The position numbers and the translations under genes were made by a program. This document shows positions 14,312 through 22,862 of a stretch of DNA of 64,000 bases, one piece after another (the stretch's first letter is position 1; each line of letters begins with the position of its first letter). Below the pieces are notes generated by a model. The model saw nothing but the letters and a program-made list of their open reading frames with translations, searched no databases and was not told where the DNA came from. This DNA comes from Oscillospiraceae bacterium (lineage in GTDB: Bacteria > Bacillota_A > Clostridia > Oscillospirales > Oscillospiraceae): NCBI GenBank assembly GCA_902786615.1, contig CADADE010000010.1, positions 602 through 64,601 on the forward strand, in the 5' to 3' direction.

Positions 14312-17300
14312 ATGGACGATTTCAATATAGAGAATCTTGGAAAACGCGGTTTGTCCGGCATCCCGGAGAGCGGCGTGCGGGATGATGACAAGATCCCGTT
14401 TGAACCGATCACGGATGAGCTGCCGGATCTTCCCACAAAGTATGATAATCCCTTTGCCGTGAAGGATTCGGCGGACGACGGCAGGGACGCGGACAGCATC
14501 GCCAATCAGGTGCGCGAGTCGATCGAGGCGTCCTACACGCAGGATACGCCCATCCCGCGCCACTTTGTTCCGGCTGACGCCCCCGCGCAGCCGAGAGACG
14601 CGGACAACTTCCCGGACACGGACACGGAGCGCGGCTCTGCGCGCCCCAGGCGTGCCGCGCCCGAGGATTATCTCACCCAGGAGGAATACGAAGAGGCCGA
14701 GCCGGACGAGGAGCCCGTACACCGGCGGCGGCAGGAGCCCGCGAAGAAAAAGGGCGGCTTTCTGTCCCGCTTCAGAAAGCGCGTGAGCGACACGGTGCAG
14801 CCCGCTGAGGAGGCAGAGCCCGCAGAGGCCATGGGGCGTCCGGATTCCTATCCGGACAGTGACCCCGCCGACGACGACGGCTATCCGGAGGAGCCCCCGC
14901 TCGACGCGCGCGAAGCGTTCGATGCCGACACGCCCGACAGCGGCAGGCTATACACGGTACACGGCGGGACGCTCGGCAAGGCCGAACAGGAGGCGCGCGA
15001 CCTGATCGCCGACATGCAGGCAAAATCCGGCGCCGTCGACCGCCGCAGCCGCAGAAGCAGCGCCGACTACCGCGTGGAGCTCAACGACCTGCTTGGCATG
15101 GAGGCTGACGCCGACCCCGTCACCGACGCCAAGGTCTATGCAGCCAAAACGCCGGAGACCGAGCAATACGACTTTGATCTCGATCAGGCCATGGACTACG
15201 ACGCCGACGTGCGCGAGTATCACGGGAAAAACGAGGCGAGCGCATACCGGCCCGACGCCGGTGAGCCGGAGATCGACGAGCGCTTTAATCTCAGCGGTCA
15301 AAACACGAGCAAAACCATTTCCTACGCAAACAACGCGGTCGATCTGAGCGCGGACGAGGACTATGTCCCCGCGCAGCAGACCGAATACAGCCCCTCTCAG
15401 TGGACGCCGGATTACGATGATCCCCTCGCCCAGCGGCAGGATACCGAGGAGCCGCCGCGCAAGCAGCATCGCTCCTTCCTGAAAAGGCCACGGCGGCGCG
15501 CTGCCGGGGAGCCTGTCGAGACGCCGCCCGCAGTCGAGGAGCCGGAGGAGCGCGTCCAGGAAGTCGAAGTCACGGACGAAAGCGCGGGCCCCGCGATCTA
15601 CGCCGTGAATCCCGAAGTCCGGGAGGATGCGGACTACCGCGACGCGCCGGAGAGCATTGACAACAGCGACGCCGACGCGGACGACGAGGATTTTGACGAT
15701 TACGACGACGAGAGCAGCCGCCGCTATCGGGAATCCGACATGTACGCGCCCCCCACCTTCAAGGAATATCTGCTGTCGATTTTAGCCTCCGTGTGGCTCA
15801 GGCTGCGCGGCACCGTGCGCGGGCGCACCGCCGAGACCATGCGCGACAGCGCGGAGGACCTCGGGGACGAGCTCAGTCCGGCGGAGGCCTCCAGGTATTA
15901 CGGGTCGTTTCTTCGCTCGATGCGTTACAGGCTGCGCATCAGCGGTGTGGCGCTGGCCGTGCTGCTCTACATATCGCTGGAGATGCCCGTGCCGGGAATG
16001 ATGAAGTCCCTGCCCGTGGCGGCGGCGTTCTGCTTCGGCATGCAGGCGGTGATTATGCTGCTGGCGCTCGACATGGTGACAAACGCCGTCACAAACGCGG
16101 TGCGTCTGCGCTTCGGGGCGGACAGTCTCGCCGTCGTGTCATGCTTCTTTACGGGCATTGACGCGCTGATCGTCGCCCTGTCCAAAACGGCGGCGCTGCA
16201 TATGCCGCTGTGCGCCATCTCCTCGGCCTCCATCGTGGGGCTGCTGCTGGCCTCGTACCTCTCGGCAAGGGGTCTTCGCAAAGCGACGCGCGTGCCCGCC
16301 ATCGGCAAGCACTTCTTCGCCGTCACCGGGGAGAACACTCTGGAAAAGGACCAGATCACCCTGCTCAAATCCCTGCGCTCCGTACGCGGCTTTGTGCGCA
16401 GGACCGAGGAGGCCGGACCCGACGAGACGCTCTACTGCCGCCTCGCCCCGGCGCTGTTTGTGCTGGCGCTGATTCTGACCATCATCGTCATGATCGCAAA
16501 GAAGAGCTATCCCGAGTTTATCTACATTCTCTCGGCCATGCTCGCGCTGACCGTCCCCTTCGGGACCATGCTCTCCTTCTCCCTGCCCTTCTTCCTGGGC
16601 TCGAGCCGGATCTTCAAATTCGGCGCGGCCATTGCGGGCTGGTCCGGTCTCTGCGACATTGGGGCCAGCAAGAACCTCATCGTCACCGACCGCGACCTCT
16701 TCCCCGAGAGCGCCGTCAGCATTGAGAGCGTGCGCATCTTCGCCGATGAGGACGCGCAGAAGGTCATCTCCTACGCGGGCTCCATGATGCAGGCCTCCGG
16801 CTGCTGCTCCGCCGGCTGCTTCGGCGAGCTGATGCGCGAGACCGACTCCCCCGCGAGGTCGATCGACGGCTTTGAGGTCATGCCCGGCGGCGGCATGAAG
16901 GGCATCATCGAGGGGCATGTCGTTCTGTGCGGCAGCACGGACCTGATGCGCCTGATGAACGTGCGCATTCCCTTCCGTCTCACCGACAAGACCACGGTGC
17001 TGCTCGCCATCGACGGCATTCTCTACGGCATCTTCTCCCTCCGGTATGAGGGGCAGCCGCAGATCCGCCGCGCCCTGGTCGATCTGGTACGCACTGCGCG
17101 CCCGCCGGTCTTCGCGGTGCGCGACTTCAACGTCAACCCCGAAATGCTGCACAACACCTTTGACATCGCCACCGACGGCTACGACTTCCCGCCCTATGTG
17201 GAGCGCTTCCGCCTGTCCGAGCCGTCGGAGGACACGAAGGACGAGCGCATCGCCGCCATCCTCTGCAATGAGGGGCTGGCCCCGCTGACAAGCGTGGCCG

Positions 17301-17497
17301 CCATCGGGCGCAGCATGTTCCTCGCCACGAACATCAACCTCATTCTGAACGTCATCGCCTCGGTTCTCGGCGTGGCGCTGGTCTTCATTCGCTTCCTCTC
17401 ATCCGGCGCAAATCCCCTGGCAAACCTCTTCCTCTACATGCTGTTCTGGACGCTGCCGGTGCTGCTGGTGAGCTTCTTTGTGAGCGTGAAGCGGTAA
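14312..17497 (+). CDS. Degenerate P-type ATPase-like membrane protein with long acidic N-terminus
   Basis: The 1061-residue protein has an acidic, Pro-rich, probably disordered cytoplasmic region of about 500 residues, then paired hydrophobic helices from ~544. The C-terminal half follows the P1B-ATPase order. L-A-L-T-V-P-F-G precedes helices and the segment G-A-S-K-N-L-I-V-T-D-R-D-L-F-P (V791-P798), where active pumps have D-K-T-G-T. An N-domain-like stretch has V-M-P-G-G-G-M-K-G-I-I-E-G-H-V-V-L-C-G-S (~855-875), and L-L-A-I-D-G-I-L-Y-G-I-F-S-L-R follows. The phosphorylation motif, the TGD motif and GDGxND are missing. It should therefore not pump ions and may be a sensor or scaffold. Function unknown. 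It has its own terminator. Confidence 0.65.
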   Translation: MDDFNIENLGKRGLSGIPESGVRDDDKIPFEPITDELPDLPTKYDNPFAVKDSADDGRDADSIANQVRESIEASYTQDTPIPRHFVPADAPAQPRDADNFPDTDTERGSARPRRAAPEDYLTQEEYEEAEPDEEPVHRRRQEPAKKKGGFLSRFRKRVSDTVQPAEEAEPAEAMGRPDSYPDSDPADDDGYPEEPPLDAREAFDADTPDSGRLYTVHGGTLGKAEQEARDLIADMQAKSGAVDRRSRRSSADYRVELNDLLGMEADADPVTDAKVYAAKTPETEQYDFDLDQAMDYDADVREYHGKNEASAYRPDAGEPEIDERFNLSGQNTSKTISYANNAVDLSADEDYVPAQQTEYSPSQWTPDYDDPLAQRQDTEEPPRKQHRSFLKRPRRRAAGEPVETPPAVEEPEERVQEVEVTDESAGPAIYAVNPEVREDADYRDAPESIDNSDADADDEDFDDYDDESSRRYRESDMYAPPTFKEYLLSILASVWLRLRGTVRGRTAETMRDSAEDLGDELSPAEASRYYGSFLRSMRYRLRISGVALAVLLYISLEMPVPGMMKSLPVAAAFCFGMQAVIMLLALDMVTNAVTNAVRLRFGADSLAVVSCFFTGIDALIVALSKTAALHMPLCAISSASIVGLLLASYLSARGLRKATRVPAIGKHFFAVTGENTLEKDQITLLKSLRSVRGFVRRTEEAGPDETLYCRLAPALFVLALILTIIVMIAKKSYPEFIYILSAMLALTVPFGTMLSFSLPFFLGSSRIFKFGAAIAGWSGLCDIGASKNLIVTDRDLFPESAVSIESVRIFADEDAQKVISYAGSMMQASGCCSAGCFGELMRETDSPARSIDGFEVMPGGGMKGIIEGHVVLCGSTDLMRLMNVRIPFRLTDKTTVLLAIDGILYGIFSLRYEGQPQIRRALVDLVRTARPPVFAVRDFNVNPEMLHNTFDIATDGYDFPPYVERFRLSEPSEDTKDERIAAILCNEGLAPLTSVAAIGRSMFLATNINLILNVIASVLGVALVFIRFLSSGANPLANLFLYMLFWTLPVLLVSFFVSVKR

Positions 17498-17511
17498 AAC
17501 AAGCTATTGCG

Positions 17512-17545
17512 AAAACGCGGCGGCAGCCCCGCCGCGTTTTTCTGT
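17512..17545 (+). terminator. Terminator after the P-type ATPase-like gene
   Basis: AAAACGCGGCGG and CCGCCGCGTTTT form a 12-bp stem with a 5-base loop, followed by TCTGTTTTT. Confidence 0.85.
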
Positions 17546-17565
17546 TTTTCGCATAAAATTTGCTC

Positions 17566-17594
17566 TTGCCAAGAAAAGCGGCATAGTATATAAT
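17566..17594 (+). promoter_or_regulatory. Promoter of the EF-G-like gene
   Basis: TTGCCA (17566-17571), 17-base spacer, TATAAT (17589-17594). Confidence 0.7.
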
Positions 17595-17667
17595 AAATTG
17601 ATTGCAAATTGATCCTTGATCGCAGATTATCCACTTTGCATAGAATTCAACAGAGAGGAAGCAACAC

Positions 17668-19630
17668 ATGAGCTACGAAACGAAAAACATTCGCAACATC
17701 TGCCTGATCGGCCACGGCAACAACGGCAAAACCAGCCTCGCCGAGAGCATGCTCTTCTGCACCGGCGCCATCGACCGTATGGGCAAGGTCGCCGACGGCA
17801 CCACCGTTTGCGACTACGATCCGGAAGAAACCGCCCGCCAGATCACCATCGCGACCTCCATCGCGCCCGTGAACTTCAGCGGCACGAAGATCAACGTTCT
17901 CGACTGCCCCGGCTACTTCGACTTTGTGGGCGATGTGCTGTGCGCCCTGCGCGCTGTGGAGTGCGGCGTAATCGTCACCTCCGCCAAGGACACGGCCGAG
18001 AGCCTGCCCGTCGGCGGTCAGCGCAGCTGGAATTATCTCAAGAACGCCAAGCTCCCCGTCATGTTCTGCATCTCCAAGTGCAATGAGGAGCACGGTGATT
18101 ATTTTAAGGCTCTCGAAACTCTGAAGGGCAAGTACGGCGGCATTATCTGCCCCGTCACCATCCCCACCTCCGACGGCAAGGGCGTTATCGACCTCGTACA
18201 CAACGTCGCCTACATCACCAAGGGCAACAAGGCTGAGAAGACCGCCGTCCCCGCTGCCGACGCAGGCCATGTTGAGGATCTGCGCGCAGAGCTGATGGAA
18301 GCCGCCGCCGGCGCTACCGAGGAACTCATGGAGAAGTTCTTCGAGACCATGGAGCTCGACGAGGCCGACATCATTGAGGGTCTCAAGGTCGGCGTGAAGG
18401 AGCGCGCTGTCGTTCCCGTGTTCGCCACCGACGCCATGACCAACGTCGGCACCATCGCCATGCTGCAGGGCATCAACGACTACTGCCCCGCTCCCGAGGC
18501 GAAGAACGACGGCGTTCTCGGCTTCGTGTTCAAGACCGTGTCCGACAAGTTCGGCAAGTACAGCTTTGTCAAGGTTCTCTCCGGCAAGATCGCCGCGGGC
18601 ATGTCCCTGCGCAACGTCCGCGCCTCCTCCACCGACAAGCTCGGCCGTATGTACACCATGTGCGGCAAGAAGAGCACCGAGGTCACCGAGGCCTGCTGCG
18701 GCGACATCGTGGCCATCGGCAAGATGGACTGGAAGACCGGCGACACCCTGCTACTCCATGTGCATCGCGCCCAAGACCAAGGGCCAGGACGACAAGGTCG
18801 CAGGCGGCCTGACCAAGCTGGGTGAAGAGGATATCTCCTTCACGCTCGTCAACAACGCCGAGACCCACCAGATGGTCATCTCCGGCGCGGGCGATATCCA
18901 GATCAGCGTTCTCTGCTCCAAGCTCAAGAACCTCTACAACGTGGATACCGAGCTCAAGCCCGCCCGCGTCGCTTACCGTGAGAAGATCAAGGGCAAGGTC
19001 GAGGCTCACGGCCGCCACAAGAAGCAGTCCGGCGGCTCCGGCCAGTTCGGTGACGTCTGGATCCGCTTCGAGCCCCAGGACGAGCAGGACGACATGATTT
19101 TTGCCGAGGAAGTCTTCGGCGGCTCCGTCCCCAAGAACTTCTTCCCCTCCGTTGAAAAGGGCCTGCGCAACGCCGTGCAGAAGGGCGTTCTCGCCGGATA
19201 CCCGCTGGTCGGCCTGAAGGCCACCCTGTACGACGGCTCCTACCACCCCGTCGACTCCAACGATATGGCCTTCCAGACTGCGGCCCGTCTCGCCTACCAG
19301 GACGGCATCCCCAAGGCCAAGCCCACCATCCTTGAGCCGATCGGCCAGCTCTTCGTCACCATTCCCGACGAGTTCCAGGGCGCCATCATCGGCGACATCA
19401 ACTCCAAGCGCCGCGGCACCATGATGGGCTCCATGCCCGCTGAGGACGGCATGACCACCATCGAGGCTGAGGTCCCCCTGGCCGAGATGAGCTCCTACAC
19501 CATCGACCTGCGCTCCATGACGCAGGGCGCCGGCTCCTTCACCTGCAAGTTTGTCCGTTACGAGGAAGCCCCCGGCAACGTTCAGCAGAAGGTTATTGAG
19601 GAAGCCAAGGCTCTGGCCGAGCAGGAGTAA
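17668..19630 (+). CDS. Elongation factor G-like GTPase (FusA2 type), frameshifted near 18751
   Basis: Two overlapping frames (17668-18825 and up to 19630) together give a ~654-residue EF-G-like protein. Present are G-H-G-N-N-G-K-T (P loop, residues 15-22), A-R-Q-I-T-I (switch I), D-C-P-G-Y-F-D-F (switch II, from D79), domain II, then domains III-V including R-V-A-Y-R-E and G-Q-F-G-D-V-W. It belongs to the EF-G-like subgroup, not the main translocase. The G4 motif, normally N-K-M-D, reads S-K-C-N (136-139), so guanine recognition may be altered. An extra base in CTGCTACTCC breaks the frame: either recent inactivation or a sequence error. A strong promoter and RBS precede it. Confidence 0.8.
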
Positions 19631-19649
19631 TTCGAGCGCATACGCAACT

Positions 19650-19673
19650 ATGGGCGGCCCTTGGGCCGCCCAT
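19650..19673 (+). terminator. Stem-loop after the EF-G-like gene
   Basis: ATGGGCGGCCC and GGGCCGCCCAT form a perfect 11-bp stem with a TT loop. The following T-tract is short, so termination may be partial and the next genes may be co-transcribed. Confidence 0.65.
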
Positions 19674-19702
19674 TTCACTAACCCAATAAAGAGAGGTTTG
19701 TC

Positions 19703-20533
19703 ATGAAAAGCAGGCTTTCCAACCTGAAAAATTTGATCTGGGCAGGGTCGATCACGGTGTGTCTGCTGGCGCTGCTGCTGGGTCTGGTTTTTTCCATGTC
19801 GCGCAAGAACACCGAAGTCCGGCCGGACGGCACCATCGTACTCGGTCAGATCGACCGGACAAAACGGGCGAAGGATGTGTCCATCGTCGGGGTCGACACG
19901 CCGACGGTCGGTGCGCTGATGCCCCTGCCGGAGACCAGCAAGGGCAATTTCGACAGCGTTTTCGGCATGACCTTCCTGTGTGACAAAACCATTCTCGGCC
20001 TGCGCACCTACGCCAGCCAGTACGGGGACGGCGTCTCCGCCCAGTTCTGGACGGACGACGGCAGCGGGCTCCGTGCAAAGGACGCCGCGGAGACGCCCAT
20101 CGTATTTGTCGACGGCTCGCTCATCCGCGCGGTCGACGCCGCCATGGTCACCCGCCCCAAGACCCTCGTGATCTATATGGGCGGCGACGGGCTGGCCGAC
20201 ACCACCCAGCAGGAGTTTATCGACGGCTACACCCGCCTCATTGAGAGCATACGCAGCGGCAGCCCCAGCACCAAAATCGTCGTCTGCTCCATCGGCTCCA
20301 TCAGCTCCAACTACCAGGGGAGCGACGGTCTGACCACCCAGCTCATCGCCAATGCCAACGCCTGGATCCGTCAGGTCTGCATCAATACCGGCGTTTATTA
20401 CGCCGATATCGCTTCCATCGTCAACGATGAGTACGGCTATCTCTCCGACAGCTACCTCACCCCGGACGGGCGGAGCATCTCGGCGCTGGGCATCGCGCAG
20501 ATCGTGGAATACTTCCGCGGCCATTATTGTTGA
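19703..20533 (+). CDS. Membrane-anchored SGNH/GDSL hydrolase-like protein
   Basis: The 276-residue protein has one N-terminal signal-anchor helix (residues ~12-32) and an extracellular domain. L-V-I-Y-M-G-G-D-G-L (near 155) stands where SGNH hydrolases have the G-x-N-D block, and T-P-D-G-R-S-I-S-A-L-G near the C-terminus stands where they have D-x-x-H. The block I Ser region is F-D-S-V-F-G. Because the canonical Asn and His are not in place, catalysis is doubtful. Related clostridial proteins modify cell-wall or envelope polymers. It lies directly before the exported zeta-like kinase and may be co-expressed with it. Confidence 0.55.
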   Translation: MKSRLSNLKNLIWAGSITVCLLALLLGLVFSMSRKNTEVRPDGTIVLGQIDRTKRAKDVSIVGVDTPTVGALMPLPETSKGNFDSVFGMTFLCDKTILGLRTYASQYGDGVSAQFWTDDGSGLRAKDAAETPIVFVDGSLIRAVDAAMVTRPKTLVIYMGGDGLADTTQQEFIDGYTRLIESIRSGSPSTKIVVCSIGSISSNYQGSDGLTTQLIANANAWIRQVCINTGVYYADIASIVNDEYGYLSDSYLTPDGRSISALGIAQIVEYFRGHYC

Positions 20534-20574
20534 ACCGCGCAGCCAACAAGATATATTTGAAAGGAAAAACAAAC

Positions 20575-21507
20575 ATGAAGATGAATCGCAGATTGCTCGC
20601 CCTGTTATTGGGGCTGCTGATGACAGTATGCGCCTCTTTCCCCGCCCTGGCAGACGAGGTTGTGCCCGTGACCTGGGAGGTCACACCGGAACACCCGATG
20701 ATCGACACCGACGAGGCCCGCGCGCTGTATAAGCAGATCAAGGCAGGCGACTATCCCACTATGGAGGAGCTGCTGGCAAACCCGGTGGTGGCCCAGCTGG
20801 ACGCGCTGGCAGCGTATTACAAGGAACAGTATGGCAACACGGCCGACATTGACACCCCGGAGAGAGCGCAGCTGCGGCAGGACCTGAAGAAGCAGTTCCT
20901 GGCCCAGGGCTCCGCCCGTACCGAGAGTGTGGACGGCACCGGCAAACACCACTATGTCTATGACGGTCCTCTGAGCCGGAATTTCCAGATGGAGCTGGTG
21001 CTGGGCCTGCCCGCGAGCGGCAAATCCACGCTCGTAGCCGACCCGGACAGCGAGGCGATGCAGGCGTTCATTATGGACGTGGACATGATCAAAGCGGAGA
21101 TCCCTGAGTATAAGGAGAGCCACGGCGCGGCCGCGGATTCGGTTCACTTTGAGGGCATGGCCATTTTCAAGGATGCCATTGACGACTTCCTGTCCGGCGA
21201 CATGAAGGGCGTGAATATTGTGCTGCCTATCGTCGGCGGTGATCTTGACGAAATGGTTCAGCAATATATTGAGCCCTTTGAAGCCGCGGGCTACAACGTA
21301 AAAGCCAAGTTCGTGCCCGCCAAGGAGAACGAGGCGGCAGCCCGCGTGGTGATGCGCGAGCTGGGCGGCGGCCAGCTCATTAACAGCTCGGTGGCGTTCA
21401 ACTTTGGCGACGGCCCGGAAAATGTGTACAACGAGCTCAAGGACAGAATCAACGCCAGAGGCGAGACATACGGCTTTGTGGAAGAGGAGCTCCCCCTCGC
21501 GGCCTGA
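20575..21507 (+). CDS. Exported zeta-toxin-like kinase domain protein
   Basis: Started at 20575 (AAAGGA upstream), the product has 310 residues with a clear Sec signal peptide (K-M-N-R-R, hydrophobic core, cleavage near A-L-A/D-E). After a ~110-residue helical region comes a zeta-toxin/PezT-type P-loop kinase. The Walker A is G-L-P-A-S-G-K-S-T (144-152), and I-M-D-V-D-M-I-K-A-E-I-P-E-Y (from ~166) holds the catalytic Asp and substrate-binding Lys. Zeta toxins phosphorylate UDP-N-acetylglucosamine in the cytoplasm and normally sit beside an epsilon antitoxin. Here there is no antitoxin and the protein appears to be exported, where ATP is scarce. The alternative start at 20527 lies inside the previous gene and has no RBS. 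Confidence 0.7.
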   Translation: MKMNRRLLALLLGLLMTVCASFPALADEVVPVTWEVTPEHPMIDTDEARALYKQIKAGDYPTMEELLANPVVAQLDALAAYYKEQYGNTADIDTPERAQLRQDLKKQFLAQGSARTESVDGTGKHHYVYDGPLSRNFQMELVLGLPASGKSTLVADPDSEAMQAFIMDVDMIKAEIPEYKESHGAAADSVHFEGMAIFKDAIDDFLSGDMKGVNIVLPIVGGDLDEMVQQYIEPFEAAGYNVKAKFVPAKENEAAARVVMRELGGGQLINSSVAFNFGDGPENVYNELKDRINARGETYGFVEEELPLAA

Positions 21508-21588
21508 TGCGTTTTGTGCATTTTTCTCAGCTTAGCAAAAACCTACCATGTATTACATGTAAATGTTCACAATTCTGTTACATCCTGC

Positions 21589-21617
21589 TTGACAGCGCGA
21601 GAGAGCAGGACTATAAT
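21589..21617 (+). promoter_or_regulatory. Consensus promoter of the metNIQ leader
   Basis: TTGACA (21589-21594), exactly 17 bases, TATAAT (21612-21617). Transcription would start near 21624, about 25 bases before the leader peptide ATG. Confidence 0.85.
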
Positions 21618-21649
21618 GCATACAGTTTTAACGAAGGAGCATACTCACC

Positions 21650-21760
21650 ATGCGTCGTACCAAGCTTTACAATTGCATGATGATGGAGATGTGCATGTTC
21701 GGCATGTGCATGATGATGCGCGCCCAAAACAGCAGCTCTCCGTGTTCTCTTTCCGTTTGA
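21650..21760 (+). CDS. Methionine-rich leader peptide of metNIQ
   Basis: A 36-codon ORF with GAAGGAG 10 bases upstream lies between the consensus promoter and the attenuator. Ten of 36 residues are Met and four are Cys. Nine internal Met codons fall within residues 10-23, including two runs of three (M10-M12 and M21-M23). Such a cluster of the amino acid imported by the downstream operon is the signature of ribosome-mediated attenuation: with little Met-tRNA the ribosome stalls in the cluster. The stop codon (21758-21760) lies 18 bases before the terminator stem. The ORF is too short and biased to be a normal protein. Confidence 0.75.
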   Translation: MRRTKLYNCMMMEMCMFGMCMMMRAQNSSSPCSLSV

Positions 21761-21778
21761 TCGCTTAATCGGCATTTC

Positions 21779-21829
21779 AAACAGGTTCGGAAAACAACGA
21801 GAGTTTTTCCGAACCTGTTTTTAGTTTTT
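21779..21829 (+). terminator. Attenuator (conditional terminator) upstream of metN
   Basis: AAACAGGTTCGGAAAA (21779-21794) pairs perfectly with TTTTCCGAACCTGTTT (21805-21820), a 16-bp stem followed by TTAGTTTTT. It stands 50 bases before metN, so it must be bypassed for expression. An alternative partner exists: TTTCCGTTTGA (21750-21760), the last codons of the leader peptide, can pair with TCAAA (21777-21781) and CGGAAA (21788-21793), which would dissolve the terminator. A ribosome finishing the leader would cover this segment and favour termination. Confidence 0.8.
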
Positions 21830-21872
21830 GTATTGTTCTGGTTATATTAACTTTGGAGAGTAGCGTAACAAG

Positions 21873-22862
21873 ATGATAGAATTAAAGAATCTTTGCAAAA
21901 CCTATTCCTCCGCGTCCGGCAATGTGGAGGCGCTGCGCGACATCAACCTGACGATTCAGGACGGCGAAATTTTCGGCATTATCGGCCTGTCCGGCGCGGG
22001 CAAAAGCACCCTTGTCCGCTGCATCAATCTCCTGGAGCGTCCCACCTCCGGCAGCGTCATCATTGACGGGCAGGATATCACCCTCCTCCCCCGGCCGGAG
22101 CTTCTGAAAATGCGCCGCAGCATCTCAATGATCTTCCAGGGCTTCAACCTCCTGGAGCAGCGCAGCGTCCTGCGCAATGTCACCTTCCCGCTGGAGATCT
22201 CAGGCGTCACAGGGCAGAGCGCCAGGGAAAAGGCCATGGAACTTCTGAAGGTCGTAGGCCTGGAGGAAAAGGCGGCGGCCTATCCTGCCCAGCTCTCCGG
22301 CGGACAGAAGCAGCGCGTCGCCATCGCCCGCGCCCTCGCCTCCGACCCGCGCTACCTGCTGTGCGACGAGGCGACCTCCGCCCTCGACCCGAACACCACC
22401 CGCTCCATTCTGGAGCTTCTGCGCAGCATCAATGAGAAAATGGGCGTCACCATCATCGTCATCACGCATGAGATGAAGGTCATCGACCAGATCTGTGACC
22501 GCGTCGCCGTCATCGACCAGAGCCGCATCGCCGAATCCGGCAGGGTCAGCGACGTATTTGCCAATCCCCAGTCCAAGATCGCGCGTGAGCTTATTCTTCC
22601 CCAGGACCGCACCGCCATTGAGACCAGCGGCGGCAAAAAGATCCGCATCATCTTTGACGGCATGCAGTCCAAGGAGCCGGTCATCTCCAACATGACGCTC
22701 GACTGCCAGGTCCCGGTCAATATCATGTTTGCCGACACCAAAGATTTTGACGGCATTGTTTACGGGCATATGATCATTGAACTGCCCACCGATCCGCACC
22801 AGGCAGAGAAGGTTCTGGCCTGGCTCAAAAACAGCACCGTCAAATGGAAGGAGGAAGTGTAA
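21873..22862 (+). CDS. metN: Methionine ABC transporter ATP-binding protein MetN
   Basis: MetN is the ATPase of the MetNIQ importer for L/D-methionine. The 329-residue protein has Walker A G-L-S-G-A-G-K-S-T, signature L-S-G-G-Q-K-Q-R-V-A-I-A, Walker B Y-L-L-C-D-E-A-T-S-A-L-D and the switch His (V-I-T-H-E). A C-terminal NIL/ACT-like domain follows (~residues 250-329), which in MetN binds methionine and inhibits transport. It begins the operon after the leader peptide and attenuator; its stop overlaps the metI start (TAATG). Confidence 0.95.
   Translation: MIELKNLCKTYSSASGNVEALRDINLTIQDGEIFGIIGLSGAGKSTLVRCINLLERPTSGSVIIDGQDITLLPRPELLKMRRSISMIFQGFNLLEQRSVLRNVTFPLEISGVTGQSAREKAMELLKVVGLEEKAAAYPAQLSGGQKQRVAIARALASDPRYLLCDEATSALDPNTTRSILELLRSINEKMGVTIIVITHEMKVIDQICDRVAVIDQSRIAESGRVSDVFANPQSKIARELILPQDRTAIETSGGKKIRIIFDGMQSKEPVISNMTLDCQVPVNIMFADTKDFDGIVYGHMIIELPTDPHQAEKVLAWLKNSTVKWKEEV

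Noticed and set aside
18683..20572. 629-codon minus-strand open frame
   Set aside because: Antisense to the EF-G-like and SGNH-like genes; Gly/Asp/Val-rich composition without motifs.
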